A stretch of DNA of 64,000 nucleotides from Motacilla alba alba (taxonomy: Eukaryota; Chordata; Aves; Passeriformes; Motacillidae). Of the stretch, positions 34,609 through 47,590 are shown piece after piece. Numbering within the stretch: the first letter of the stretch is position 1; each line of letters opens with the position of its first letter. The position numbers were made by a program, and so were the translations under genes. Location of the stretch: contig NC_052017.1 in NCBI RefSeq assembly GCF_015832195.1, forward strand, positions 10,988,790 through 11,052,789, read 5' to 3'. Under the pieces are notes generated by a model. The model had not been told where the DNA came from. It saw only the letters and a program-made list of their open reading frames with translations, and ran no database searches.

Positions 34609-37600
34609 AATATGTGTTGACAAATATTTTTTTCCTGAATATATTGCATTGAGGATGTTGAAAAATCAGCTGACTACCTCCCACACAGAGCAAGTGTTTA
34701 TCCATTCTGACTGATCCCATTCCCGCTGCCCTAGTCATCACCACGTTAGCCAAGCAAATTACTTCTGTTCCCAATTCTACAGAGCTTCTCTCTTCCTCAT
34801 GTGGAACAGATTCCTGCCCTTTTTCAGACCAACTCTCTCAGTCCAGGTACACACTTTCCAATAGTATTTTATTTTATCACTAGCATTTTCTTCTGCTCAG
34901 GGAAAAGTGAAGTTGTGAATACAGAAACAGGAATAATTTCTGAACCTGATGAGCAGAGAGACAGCATCACCGATAACCATCAAATTGTGGGAAAGAGGGC
35001 TAGTGCCATGCTTAGCCAGACATTGTCTGAAACGTTTATACTGAGGTGGAAAAGGTAAAAAACCCCTCTGCAAACTCATCAGTCCCTGAGTTCCTGCAGC
35101 ATACTCTATGTTCAGAGTTTCCGTGCTGCCTTACATATTTTCCTCAGCTTTTTTCTAGGCTTGCAAAGTCTGTTTCACTTGGCTACATAAAAGGCCATGT
35201 GATCTTGACAGCCAGGACATCAGAAGGGTTTGTAAGTGATTTGTGCAGCCCACAAAGTCGTTATGGATGCACAAGGAGGACTGAACCATACAGTGAGCCC
35301 AAGCCAAACTAACAGCCCTAAGGCTCATCCTAACAGTCATAGAGCCACAGACCAGAAAACCCAAGTGATTTTGCTGAAATGAAATAAGGCCCTAGAGCTT
35401 GCTAACCCAACTTTAGTGTAACGTTTAATTCCTTTTTCCAGCTTTGTCACACCGGTAACAACCATTCACTCTGCCCTCTACCAGAGCAGCAAATGAAAGA
35501 GCTGTAAATCAACGTCCCTTTGGATACATTTCTGCTGAAGGGAATTTCCCTCCATTATTGTAACACTGTGAGAAAAGACTTTTGCAGCGCGGACTTTTTA
35601 GTAAAAGTGCTTTTTACAAATTACTTAAGATGCCTGTTGAAACAGATGTTAAAGCTCAAACATTCTTGTAGCACTGTTTCATTTCTCTTGCACTTATGTA
35701 CTCCACTGCACCATTGAGTTACAAATGGTGAGGAAAGGGAAGCCACACCACAGGGTCTGCAGAGGCCATGGATTGCTCCTGGAAATATTCCTCAGCACAA
35801 AGCTCAGCAAACCCCTCAGCACTAATGCTGAAGAATAAGCTCCAGTAAAACTCCAAAGTGTTATTTGAATGAAACTAAATTCAATTACTTTATAATTAAC
35901 TTCCACTTAAGTCAGGAATTCATTAGCTTTAGGAAAAAACAAGGGCAGTTATGCAACCCATCTAAAGCAGTTGTTCCACACAGGATCCAATTTAGCACAA
36001 AGCACAGGTTAGTTTTCTAGAAATTCCAGAGCATGGTTTGTAATATTTTGGGGTATATAAACATGTTAATAAGATACTGGAGTGTACAATTTCCAGGTCT
36101 GTCTAAAGAGATATTATTTTTATTACAATTCCTATGGTAGAATGAATTAAATTATATCAGCTTCCATAAGCTTATCTAAAAGCACTATTAAAGGAGATTA
36201 GTATATTGCAAATGGAGTAAGTGAGGAAAAATGAACTGTGAATTTGCCTCCTGTATCAGGCTGAAGGACATCTCTGAATAACATTATAAACCATTGCTCT
36301 AGTAGTTTTGGCTGTGGCTGTTGATAGTACTCAACAACCCAAACAGCAGACCTAATTTTGCCAAATGTTTAGAGGTGCATTGCTTAAGCTGATGTTATCT
36401 CTCTTTTTTTCTCTTTCTTCTTTGTTAAAAGGAGTTTTTAATTGTTGAAAAATTCTTTGTTTAAAAAAAAACTAGGAAAGTTACTCTTTATTTAAAACAA
36501 TAATGGTTTTTCATATTTTGCATAGAAAGGCTATTTCCATATTTGATGTATTTGTTCTCACAGTGAGAAAAAAAATTAGATAGCATTTTCAATGTGCTCC
36601 AGTAATTTCTATGAAAACTTTAAATATGGAAATAATGTTTTAAAAAATGAAAGCAAATACCTGTAACTTTGTAAGTTTCTATCTGTTAAAGTCTCTCCAA
36701 AGATATTTTTATTCTAAAAAAATACTGATTTTTTATTTTTATTTAAGACTTATATGATTTTAATCTACCTTCCCTATGACTGCATCCATTCATAAATGCC
36801 CTGCTTAGCACATATATAAGGATTTTATTCTCTTTGGTGTCAGTGGAGATTATGTGACCTTTTGTCAAGGATTAGTTTAACGATCTGTGAAAAAAGTTCC
36901 TTTTGAGAAGTTTTGAAGCATTAGAACGTTTATTTTCTGCGTTTTTGGTCATACTAACTGCCTTTGCAGATTTCAGAAACATTTCAGATAGTTCAGCTTC
37001 TGATCGTTCAGTTGTGGTTTTGGATATTTTATTGTGGATCTGAATTTCTAATAGGTAAGCACTACCTGGGAAATAAGGTTTTTTGGCCTCTCCATGGTAA
37101 CTCAAATAAGGCTTTCCTCTCGTAAATTCCTGTGAATTTATATCTGAATGCCATCTGGGAGGGAATTTGGCAGAATAGAAAAGGCCTGCCTAAAATGAAG
37201 GGGGACATTTAGGGAGTCTGCAGAATGCATGTCACTGATTAAAGGGTCTTCTCAAAGATCTGTCTGTAGGTTTCACAGCCTACCTCACATGTCATTGCTG
37301 GAAACAACTTACCCATTCTTGACTCATACACATGCAGAAAATACCTGTAGCTGCTGCCTTCTTTGCCAGCTTTTTTGATGGGAGCAAACTCCACTGACAG
37401 ATCTACTCCAAAGAAGTAGAAATCTGCCCAGCAGCTACATCCTCCTACCATCCTCTCTGCTGTCAGAAACAAGGGGACTGGTTCTCTTTCTCTGTGAACA
37501 TGGTGGAACAGGGACCACGTTTCCCAAATCAGAGTTTTTGTCTCCAAAAAGCACAAAGCAAAAAAAAAAATGGACACATGAAGCAATCAGAGAAAAAAAA

Positions 37601-38665
37601 ATCTGAAAAGTGAGTGTTTTAATGGTTTGTATGGAATGGGTAAAAATGGAATAAATCAAGGAGCCAAAAGGCATCCCTATTCCAGTTTTGTAACTTTGCA
37701 GGAATTTTCATATGTCAACCTGTTCTGTAATTTGACAGGCAAAATGCTCATGGTTACCTATAAAACTCCAACAACAATGATATTCTGGGCAGTCTTAATA
37801 AATGTTATTTTAATTAAAAGAGATTTCCACTCTTTTCTGTGTGCTAATTAAATTGAAAGAGAACTCTGACAATTCCAATTAGCATTTACCACAAAATTTG
37901 TATATGCAAATATAACAGAAGGTAAATACAGATTTGAAAAAAAAAAATCATACCACAGCAAGACAATTAGACAGAACATTGTTGTCAAAATTTCTTATTT
38001 AAAATAAGTCATCAGCAATATAAGACAGATACTGAAAATATATGTGAAACATTTAAAATAAAGGCAAGTCATCCAAAGATTATACAAATAAAAAATTTGA
38101 ACCACATTCACAATTGAAATGTAGTGCAGGATGTTTCAAAACTGTGGATTTCCTTTTGTTCTGGATCTGGAATTAGTTTTCAAAGCAAGTGATGCTTACA
38201 TTAATTCAATTAATAGAAACATACTTAATATTTGGGAAGAAAATAGTTTAACTTTCATGGAAATGCTCTGGAACTTTAAATACTAAAATTGCATGGAGGC
38301 ACTTCAGGCCCTGAAACAATACAGAGAAACATGTCAATCCTACTGTAAAGAAGCATGTTGAGGAGGATGGACAACAAACTGCCTGGCTTATTCTGAACAC
38401 CAATTTCTGGCCTTGTGTGGCAAGGTCAGCAGTGACTGTACAGCTTGATCACCCGTGGTGGATCTAAATGGAGTAATTTAACTAGATGCCATTAATGGTC
38501 TGCAGAACACATCATGCTCCCAGTCTACTAACTCAGACATTTTACCTTGAACTGCCCAGAAATGAAATTTGGGATAACTTCATTGCCCTGAACTGGATTG
38601 GGAAGTCCTCATCTATTCTGATCTGGTGACATCTAAAAAAATGAATAATCACTGGGACATAACAG
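34609..38665. other. Unique AT-rich DNA, no gene recognised
   Basis: ORFs up to 115 codons (37239-37586, minus) without recognised features. The section 36400-36800 is strongly AT-rich. A faint resemblance to the CR1 tail at about 35338 is too weak to call. Confidence 0.5.
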
Positions 38666-38752
38666 CAGGACTGTCATAACAGCGATGGGCCCCCCAGCTG
38701 GGTAATTATTAGCATTAACTCCATGATTCACAGAAGGCTGATCAATCTCTTT

Positions 38753-38758
38753 TTTATT
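38753..38758 (-). promoter_or_regulatory. Poly(A) signal of the 38.7-39.0 kb LTR
   Basis: AATAAA on the LTR sense strand, in agaataaaaaagaga. Confidence 0.65.
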
Positions 38759-38783
38759 CTAGCCTTATTAAGGAATCCATTGC

Positions 38784-38790
38784 TTTTATA
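38784..38790 (-). promoter_or_regulatory. TATA box of the 38.7-39.0 kb LTR
   Basis: Plus-strand ttttata gives TATAAAA on the sense strand, within gtctataaaagcaatgg. Confidence 0.7.
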
Positions 38791-39045
38791 GACAGTTACA
38801 ATACAGATGGACCTAATTGGTCCTCCAGTCCAAAAACCATCACCACTGGCTAATTAAGAAATCACCCTTTGGTAAACACATCTCCATAACACATTCCACA
38901 TGTTCACAGCAACAGGTGAAGCAAATGAAGATAAGAAATGTTTATCAATCTTTTCTCTGATCTTCTCACAGCCTTCCCCAGGACAATGCCTGAGAAAGTT
39001 GTGCCTGTTGCTCTCTGTGGTCAGAGAGCTGCTGCCACATAGGAC

Positions 39046-41048
39046 AATAAAAGAAATTCCATCCTAAGCTGTCAGCATAAATTCCTTTACCATACAGACA
39101 TTTTGCTGACAAACTGTAGGCCTTAAGAGGAGTTCTTCATGCTCTCCCCTGGGTGTTGCCTGGTGTAGTATTTGTGTTTTCTTTCTGGGTTTTGCCAAGA
39201 AAATGCAGTGCTCACCTCACCCATCATGCTGTGGCCATTCTTAAGGATATGATTTAGATGAGCCTACAATTTAGCCCAATTAATAAAGCGTGGAAATGTA
39301 GGAGAAGGAATTGACATACAAATTTTTATATTTATTACTTAACTTTGGTTTGTCCTTTAAAAAGGGCTATGCAGAATCACTGGAATAAATTATGCTTATT
39401 GTGGTCTGTGCTGCATTATTGTTTTTTCACTGGTAAATAACTTAGACGCTTCTACTGAACAGACAGACATACTTTGTGCTAAGTGGAACACTGAGATAGG
39501 TAGAAGAAATTTTGATAAACTGACACAAATTGCTTCTATTGCATGTGTTTCTTAACATATTGAATTATTTTTCCATTAACCCCACAGGGATCCTATTTTA
39601 TGAGTCATCAATGGCCAAGAATTTCTCATTTCTAAAGAACTAGAGCCAGTGTTGCTGAGGACAATGAAGACTGTGTCAGATCCCTTCCTAATGGAGAGCA
39701 AATTCTCCCACAATAAAAGAACAGACAAAAAAGAATTAAGGACAGCCTGGTGTGAGGGGAGAAGATATTCCCTGCTTCTCATTTAAGTAGTACTAAACAG
39801 GGCTTGTGTTCTACATTTAGTTTATTTTTGATGGTTCCTTGGTGGCTTGAGACTAAGTGGAACTACCTAACTTTGGTTAACAAGTGAAAAGTCAAATATG
39901 AGCTTTTATTACAGTTACTTAAAGAATCTCCTTGGTGCTGCTGGGAATATTCCTCAGTTAGGAATTGCTCTCTGGACTGTGGTCAAACTTTGGGTCAGAA
40001 AACCATAACCTTCAGGCCTGGGCTTCTTGGGAAGGAAATCATGGTTGATCATCACCCACATTTTCAGCTTTCTTCCTCCTGAGATTCAATTGCATTTTTG
40101 TACAAAATCTTTTGCTAAATGTGATGTTTTGCTAGCTGAGTAGATTTGAAACTTTGGGCTCCAAAACCTCCTGTCTGAGACCAATTACTTTTTAAATTCC
40201 TCCTTCCTGAAGTTGCCCCCTCATGGTAATAAAGATGTTTCCTCCTTTCAGATAAAAGGTGGAAGATACTTAGATTCACCTCTAAACTCCAGTCACTTCA
40301 CTTGTGCTCCAAGGATAGGGTCAGATTCCAATAGACATATTTAGTGGGTGATTTGGATCCAAGGATCCAGCAACCATCCTCCTTGCTCCCTCCTCTCACT
40401 GAAAAATAAGAGGAACCACATGGCACAGGACTGTGCTCTGTCCAAGACTGAACTTCTTGATCCACCACTTGTATGACCAGGCTGGTTGTCCAACAGCTCT
40501 TTTATTATTTTTTTAGCACCCGTCCTTTCTTGAGTGCACATTCCAGGAAGATTCAAAGAGCAGCAGCCTTTTGCAGAAAGTGGAAGTTTTCGCACCCCCA
40601 ACAAAAAGACTCTGATATGGACATGTTGGCAAAAATACATCTACTGTTATTACTAATACTTAGTTTTAAAAACACAATTCTGTTTATTACAATGAATCCA
40701 TTTTTGTTCTCTGCAAGGACCATAGGTGACAGCTATAAAATGTTCATCAGAAAACTAATTATCCTGCTCATCCACAAAAACCCCTCACATATTTTTGCAC
40801 AGCTTTAAGAGAAGGAGAGTAAAACTACATACAAATTATCAGCGTCACTAACAGAAGTGTAATTCTTCATTAATGAGCAAGAAACCTCTTTATTTTTTTT
40901 CATTTGAGCAGCCAAAAAGAGCTTATACTCTCCTTAACCCTCTCATGCCCACAGGCTCGAGGGATTTCCCAACATAAAAGACACTAATTCCCCACCAATG
41001 GAAAACATATCAACTCACTGTATTTAAACTGACTTAAACTGCAGAAAA
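39046..41048. other. Unique DNA, no gene recognised
   Basis: Overlapping ORFs of 99 (minus, 40341-40640) and 111 codons (plus, 40473-40808) without a family. No transposon is named. Confidence 0.5.
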
Positions 41049-41244
41049 GAGGATTTAGGTTAAACATGAGAACAAACTCTCAAACCTATTCATGGAAGAG
41101 GCTTGCTCAGGAGATTGTGACCTTGTGTGCCTGCTAAAATAAACTAGGAATGTCTGTCAGAAATCACACAGGAACAGCGGATCCTTCCTCAGCAGGGAGA
41201 ATTAATTAATTTTCCCAGCTCCCTTCCAGATCAATTTTCTAAGA
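41049..41244 (+). mobile_element. CR1-type LINE fragment, diverged
   Basis: aggatttaggttaaacatga, then gaggcttgctcaggagattg, then tgtctgtcagaaatcacaca with ggatccttcctcagcaggg, then ccagctcccttccagatcaattttct. The order is that of the CR1 3' region from the ORF2 end to the last block before the octamers. Internal deletions and high divergence show it is old. Confidence 0.7.
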
Positions 41245-41533
41245 TTTTTTTTTTAAAATAGTGATATTTGGCTAGGTTACTTACAATATAGATCTTTGCC
41301 ATGAGGAAAAAGAAGATAATTATTCCAAAACTTTTAGGATGTTGAAATAGTTCCTCTAACTGTGAAAAACCCAAACAAACAAGAAACCCCACACAGTTCT
41401 GGAAACTAAAGTAATAACTTAATCTAGGTTGTGGCTGGATTGAAAAGTCCAAAGAGAACTCAGAAAAAGAGAGGTAAGTAGTCACTAATTTTTTGAGTTA
41501 TTACCCTCAATCAACTATTCAATACAGATTTAG

Positions 41534-41577
41534 CGATCCTTGTGGGTCCCTTCCAGCTCAGGATATTCTATCATAGA
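41534..41577 (+). mobile_element. CR1 LINE 3' terminus, short
   Basis: gatccttgtgggtcccttcc, then agctcaggatattctatcatag: the last block before the CR1 octamers and one degenerate octamer. Only about 45 bp remain. Confidence 0.7.
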
Positions 41578-42134
41578 AGCATCTGGAAGGAAGAACAGGT
41601 GACTGCCTTTGTGAAGACACTGTGAAGACACTGAGCCTGTGGCCAGGGTAGAAGAGCTGATACTGAGTTTTGTGGCAGTAGCACCCCAGTTCTTATCTGA
41701 ACATCAAAGCAGACATAGCTCACTGTAGTATTTACAGGTATTACAGTATTTACAGGTCCTTGCTTCAGGGTGAAGATGACTTTCAGGTGGGAGAAAACAG
41801 AATGGTATCAATTAATGCCAGCTTCAATTAGGAGAAATCCTAATTTAATCCTTTCTTCTGTTTCTGCTTTACTGGACTACAAAACGATCTCAAGCAATTC
41901 TAAAAGTCTACCCACTTCCTGATCAATGTACACTTGATGAAGGGGTTGATTCCTTTTCCTGTTAAAAACAGTTGAAAAATTTGAGAAATAGGTTTGACAA
42001 TTATAAACACCCTAAAATACATGCCGCAAAGGTCGTACCTTGTAAAAAATGGAGTCTGAGGTTTCATATGTAGAGAAAATTTTGTTCAATTTTTTATCTC
42101 CCTAATTTAGTGGTTTTTGAATTTGACAATATTT

Positions 42135-42195
42135 GATGACAAGGTGGTAGACAAATGGCCTTTTTAAGTCCCTTCCAGCAGTACTTTTTTAATAG
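42135..42195 (+). mobile_element. Possible CR1 3' fragment
   Basis: aaatggcctttttaagtccc, then ttccagcagtactttttta, resembles the CR1 'gatgacctttaaggtcccttccaac' block. The octamer end is lost. Given the other CR1 tails nearby it is plausible, but the match is short. Confidence 0.4.
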
Positions 42196-42960
42196 TCTGA
42201 ATTTACTAACTAGTTACCATTCCCTGTGGAGCAAAGAGCCTTGTACATTGAATTATACTTTAATCCTGGATGCTAAACCAGTATAAAGTAAATTAAAAGG
42301 TGCTTGCTAAAATGGTTTGGCCACTATAGCAGGTTTTTCTCTCACTAACAATAAAAGAAATATATTGCTGTACAATCTATGTTGTAAGCTAAAGAAATTA
42401 GCTACTAAAACTTGGTAACATAATTAAGCAATAGGCCCTGCTGTTGATGCCTCTGCTAGAAAATAAAAGATAACAAGAAGAGTTATACATGCTGAAATAT
42501 ATTTATGGTGCATAAAGTTGCAATGTCCTATTAATCTTTGGTAAAACCTTCAGAGGAATGGATCTATTTTTCTGTAAGAGGAAGGATTCTTTTTTCTAAT
42601 TAATTTAAGGTTTTCATGTTCCAGAAAAAAGACTCTGATGTTTCTGATGTTGCTCAAAGGTTTATGATGTTTAAAATCTGGATGCCCTCAGAACATGAAA
42701 AGAGAGTAGGACAATACATAACTCTTACCAAGTTACTCATGACAGTGGAGATGTCAGGGATCACAGAACCATTTGAGCTGTCAGATCAGGACTCAGTAAT
42801 GTTTTTCATTGGGCAGACTGATGTGACCTCATCCATTTGATACAATTTCAGCCATTTAGCAACAGCAATCATATATTTAAAGCAAAATTTGACAAAGTGC
42901 TTTTGGCTCAAAGAAGGAGAAAATAAAGATTCACAGATAATTTTTATTTATTTATTATTA

Positions 42961-43010
42961 CTAGGTGATGTCCTTCCAACCCAAGCCATTCTACGATTCT
43001 ACAATTCCAT
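42961..43010 (+). mobile_element. CR1 LINE 3' terminus with octamers
   Basis: gtgatgtccttccaacccaa, then gccattctacgattctacaattcc: the canonical CR1 end, with the octamers attctacg and attctaca in tandem followed by a partial one. Strongly 5'-truncated (about 50 bp). Confidence 0.88.
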
Positions 43011-46000
43011 TATTTATTTATGCTATGGAGTATCAAGTTCTCTTGCAATTCTTGATTCACTGTTGGGGTTTTTTTATAAATAAAATGAAGGCACAAAAAA
43101 TTCTGTCTCCTTGAAAATACTGTTACTTAAAAATATTTTCTGTATTTGGGGTAGTAGTGGTACCATAAATATCCTTCAAATATATGTGTTGGGCAGAAGG
43201 CGTAGATATCATTTAGCCCAGAAACTGAACATTTTGATTAGTCTGCTAATGTTTAAAGAGTTAGGGAAGATTTTGTTAGAAAGCTGTAATCCAGCAGCCA
43301 TATCCAGATGAATGCTGCTTAATTTTGTTCTTTATGCAGCTGTAGCAGGGATTTCTGCTAGGTCTGGGATTTCCTGCCATCATCAAGAAAGACTGAGAGC
43401 CCATGAGCCTTCACATGAAGCAGCAGCCTCAGCACTGCAGGAGGACAGACTTCTGGAAGAAGAAAGCCTCTGGTTTCCAGGAGCTCTGCTGATCACGAAA
43501 CGGTTTATCCCATCTGAAGAACACTGTAACAGAACCACTTCAGCCATTACATTTTGTTGATTCTATCTAACAGGTGATTTAGAGTGCCAAAAAGGCTCTT
43601 TCATCAAATATGAATGCTGTTTTGATTAAACACAGCACAGAAGACAGAGAATTCCCTTCAAGCAATACTTGTGAAAAGTTTTTTATCTTTCTAATTATAT
43701 AAATTTACAGACAGTTTATATCCTTTTTTGCCTTTGAACTAACTAAAAGGAGAAAGAGGAGAAAGGGTCTGCAATAGTGTTCCAATACACATTCAATAGA
43801 CAAAGCTTTTATTTCATGTCCAGCAAATGAGATTATTTTTGTATAAAAATTCATTGTATGGTTGTTTGATAATGAAATTGAGAAATTAAGAAAGGCTCTT
43901 AGTTTTATCCTTAAACCTTTGCTACATCACTTCGTTCTACCTGGACCACTGGGCTAGGTTACTTGTACCATACAAGTGGATGCAATTATCTTATTCTTAA
44001 ATCAAGTATCTATTTTCTGAAGAACTTCATTTTTCCTCTGCTCTGTGTCCTTTCTACACCCTTATCTCAAGTCATCATGGGAACAGAAGTTGTGGCAGGA
44101 TAAGAGAGCAGTGCTGATGTCACATTGAAGGTACAGTACATCATACTTTTATGTCTAGGAATAGCCCTTTTTAGGGGTTACCTCAGAAAAATCCAGAGAT
44201 AATAACATCAACTTTCCCAATATTTGCTCTGGAATGTGTTAATTCTTCTAAATAATGGATAAGATTACTTAAAAATAATTGGAATTATAGATCTTTTGTG
44301 AAAAGAAAAAGTCCTGAATTAAAAAAAAAAATCCATAAAATAAAAACTGACTTTGTGGGTTTGTGATTTTTTTTACATTGGTTCTCTATTCCTCATTAGA
44401 CAGACACAAATAATTAAGGATATGTATTCCAAATCCTCTCATGTTACTCATCTTAATAACAGGAGATACAGTAGCATATCTTGAAATTATTAACTGCCTT
44501 ATCTTTATCATTTTGTTTTCATGCTGAGAAATATTTTGCTGCTTGACTGCTAAAGGCAAAATGGAGCAATATTTTTAACAGCATGTACCAACTTAACTGT
44601 AATATTCAGCCACCAAAGGGTCATCCAGAAGGGATACCTTTGCAAAAATATAAATTAGCAAGAATTGGTTTATTATGACCATGTCCTTTCTAGGAAAAGA
44701 AGCATTTCCCTTTGCGTGTTTTAGGTACATGGGCAGAGGAAGACATTACTAACATCAACTGAATAAAAAGTAACTCCTATAAAAATACTTCTACATATAA
44801 TCAAAGTCTATTCTTTGGCTGTAATAGGCTGTCCAGATCCAGGCTGGAGCTCAGAAAAAGAATGAGGAAGGTGCGGGAGAAAATAGCAAAGCATTTGTGA
44901 AAAGTTGCAGGAAAACTGTGGTAACCTGAATGCTGAAGGATTCTTTTATCATACTGAGACGTTCTTTGGTCATAAGCTGTTACCTAGAAGTTTGGTATAG
45001 ACCTGAAAAACTGAGCATAGTAAATACATTTGTGTCAGTCAACAATTCTCTCAAAAATAGCAACCATTAATCAGAGTAAGTTGAGGTCTTACTTATAAAG
45101 AAAGTTGTTAACGATATTTTTGTCTATGAATGTAAATTCTCAAGCATGAGAGGATGCATCCCCTACATGCTGTAGAGCCTTTCCTTTAAAATATTAATAT
45201 CTCAGGGCTTTTCTGTGGGAAGAATGAATCACACAGATTGATGCATGTAATGGCTCTGCTCTGAATGAGTCAAAACACTGTGAGAAGGCAGAGAATTTCT
45301 CATTCCTGAGAACACCATAGAGACCCCAAGACCAACTCACAATGCACAAACAAAACCTCGGGCATGCTGCTGTGAATGAGACACTTCCAACAATTTCAGA
45401 GGATCAGGATCCTCCTTAATGTTTGAACTTAGCAGGAGACAGAGTGGAGCTATTGCTCACCTTAACCCTTGTGACTGGGAAGATCCAAGGAGCTCTTCTG
45501 TACTTGACCTTGTACCCTTGAGTGGTTTTTTTTTAATTAGAGACATTGCACTGTGCAGTACATAGCACAGCTTGCCTGTATCACTGTGGTCCTGTAACCT
45601 GGAGCCACTGTTTTGCAAGCTGCACATTCCAGAACCAGTTTGTGCCTTTATTTTTAATTATTTGAACTACCTTGATCACTTTTTCATTTCTATAGAAATG
45701 GGGCCTCATCTGTATGTGAAATGTAGAGAAATAAGATCGGTCAGTTAAATGATGCCTAGCTTTTCCACAAACAAATTGAAAAGGTAATAAAAAATTACAT
45801 TTGAGCTAAATGACAACATTTCTGACGTGCTCAAAGTAGTAGGCAACTTCAGATCTTAACTATATTGAAAATCTGAGTAACTGCTGTCTGTGTTTTAAAC
45901 TTCTCAAGACGAGGATTACATATTGATCAGAAAAAACTATGGGAGAATTAGATAAAATGGAAAGAGATTAAAAATCTTGATTCATCTAAAATATCTTAGA

Positions 46001-47252
46001 CTGTATTCCCCAGGCTGGGGAATCCTTAATGTTTTTGGTTTTTTTAGTCTTTCAGAAATTGTCATTTTAGCTTTTACAGATGACTTTGCTCTTGGCCTAG
46101 TTTATGAATTCAAAACAATCTAAGCAAATATAAAAAAGCCTCTACTTTACATGCAACAACAAAATAATCTTTTCCAGCTTGCTTTTATTAAAAAAAAACC
46201 CCAGAAGTTGAAAACACTCAGTTCCATTTCATAATTATAAATTGGTAGGTTTATTTCTGCAGATTTTCTGTTTACAAATATACATATTTTTTTAGACCCT
46301 GCACATTTTTTAATAATGGGGTTTCAAATCTAAAGCTTTTTCAAATCTTTTCAAATCTAAAGAAAACGAAGAAAATATTTTTAAAGTATATTCCCTGAAT
46401 GTGCTGAGATCATTCTATTCTGCTATGTCAGAAAACTGCTTTGTTGGTGTTCCCTTCCTCTAGCTCTGACTCCTCTACAATGAGAAGATAAGATGTAATT
46501 TCTATTGAATTGCAAGTCTGTGTTTAATCTTAGAAGATTTAAGCTTCTAAGAAATTCTGCACATACAGAGAAACCATCTCCTGTCCCACAACCAAAACCA
46601 AAATATTTAGTATAAAACATGTTCTACACAGTACTGGTTGGTAAGTTTATGTTTTAGTCTTCCAGTACAGAGAGCAAATTGTGTATTTTGCTGAGCCAGT
46701 GCACCAATATTTCAGTTTAATGTACCATGCAATGTGTGTTTTCTTGATGCAAAATAGTCCAAGAATGACCCTGAAATGTTCATATTTTCTGAAGAAAGAA
46801 AGGAAGTACAAATAGCACACGTATCAAAACGTTCATAGCATTAGTGAAAAAGCTTGGCTTTTCAGTCTAAACTACATGCTAGCCTACCACATGTTCATGT
46901 TCTTTCTCCATTTTTTTGTTCAGTAGAAGATGCAACATGAAGTGATATAGATTTGGAACATATTTGTCTTCAGCTACATCGAATCATCTTAACTCATTTC
47001 AGCATGAGCCCAGGGATTCATTATCAAGGAACACCTTAGGGATCTTAATACCCTTTTATTTTTTGGTTTTACTTTCCTCAGAGATAAAATCAGCTGGCAA
47101 GTACTTCTTAACTGAAAGCTTAACACAATATTTGAACTGTTGTGCTGTCCACATACAGTAACACAGATTACCCCTTTTTTTTATAGTTCAAATTTGAAAG
47201 ATGGGAGAGAAGATTTTCAGCAGTCATGACCCACACTTCCATAACAAGGAAC
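43011..47252. other. Unique AT-rich DNA, no gene recognised
   Basis: ORFs up to 82 codons, with no family. The 82-codon ORF at 43312-43560 has mixed composition and no motif I know. A small hairpin at 46005-46023 is listed separately. No transposon is named. Confidence 0.5.
46005..46023. repeat. Perfect 8-bp inverted repeat, 3-nt loop
   Basis: attcccca (46005-46012) and tggggaat (46016-46023) with loop ggc. A compact hairpin without a T-run or known family. Confidence 0.7.
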
Positions 47253-47261
47253 CATGTCTGT

Positions 47262-47590
47262 GGTGTTCTGGTTTGGATTGGGATAGAGTTGATTTTCTTT
47301 GTGGCAGCTTGTAGGGTGCTGGGCTTTGGGTTTGTGACAAAACAGTGTTGATAACAGACACTGATGTTTTAGCAATTGCTGAATAGTTCTGACACAGCAT
47401 CAAGGCCTTTTCTGCTTCTCATTCCATCGTGTCAGCAAGGATGCTGGGGGTGCACAAGGAGTTGGGAGGGGACACAGGCAGGACAGCTGGCCCCACTTGA
47501 CCAAAGGGATGTCCCACACCATGTGGTGTCATGCTCAGCAATTACAGCTGGGGGGAGAAGGAGCGAGGGAGAATCTTTGGAGTGAATGTA
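47262..47590 (+). mobile_element. Avian ERVL-type LTR, 5' part only
   Basis: The run ctggtttggattgggataga, gttgattttcttt, then gtagggtgctg, 'gttgataacagacactgatg', 'tcaaggccttttctgcttct', 'gggggtgcacaaggagttgg', 'gacacaggcaggacagctgg' and 'gtgtcatgctcagcaattac' follows, block by block, a very common avian ERVL-type LTR that I know from bird genomes. In intact copies the last block runs into a TATA box (cagtatataa). Here it reads cagcaattacagctgggg, so the TATA box is broken. The match ends near 47590, so R and U5 are missing. A non-functional relic. Confidence 0.85.

Larger units (their letters stand above)
38672..39039 (-). mobile_element. Complete ERV solo LTR, about 368 bp
   Basis: On the minus strand it starts TGTGGCAGCAGCTCTCTGAC at 39039 and ends ...GTTATGACA at 38672, with TG...CA ends. 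The TATA box (tctataaaagc, plus 38784-38790) is followed by a poly(A) signal (plus tttatt, 38753-38758) only about 30 bp later. The flanks caggac (38666-38671) and taggac (39040-39045) form a 6-bp duplication with one mismatch, or a 5-bp exact one (aggac) if the edge is shifted by one base. A 5-bp duplication would fit ERVL and a 6-bp one ERVK. No internal genes adjoin it. The 60 bp next to the 5' edge and the whole U3 are unlike the other LTRs in the window, so this is a separate family. Confidence 0.88.

Noticed and set aside
35338..35365. Possible CR1 tail (gtcatagagccacagac)
   Set aside because: A single weak octamer-like match with no supporting block.
36780..36840. TATA-like word followed by an ATTTTATT-like word, considered as an LTR promoter
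   Set aside because: No LTR ends, target duplication or similarity to the other LTRs; AT-rich DNA gives such words by chance.
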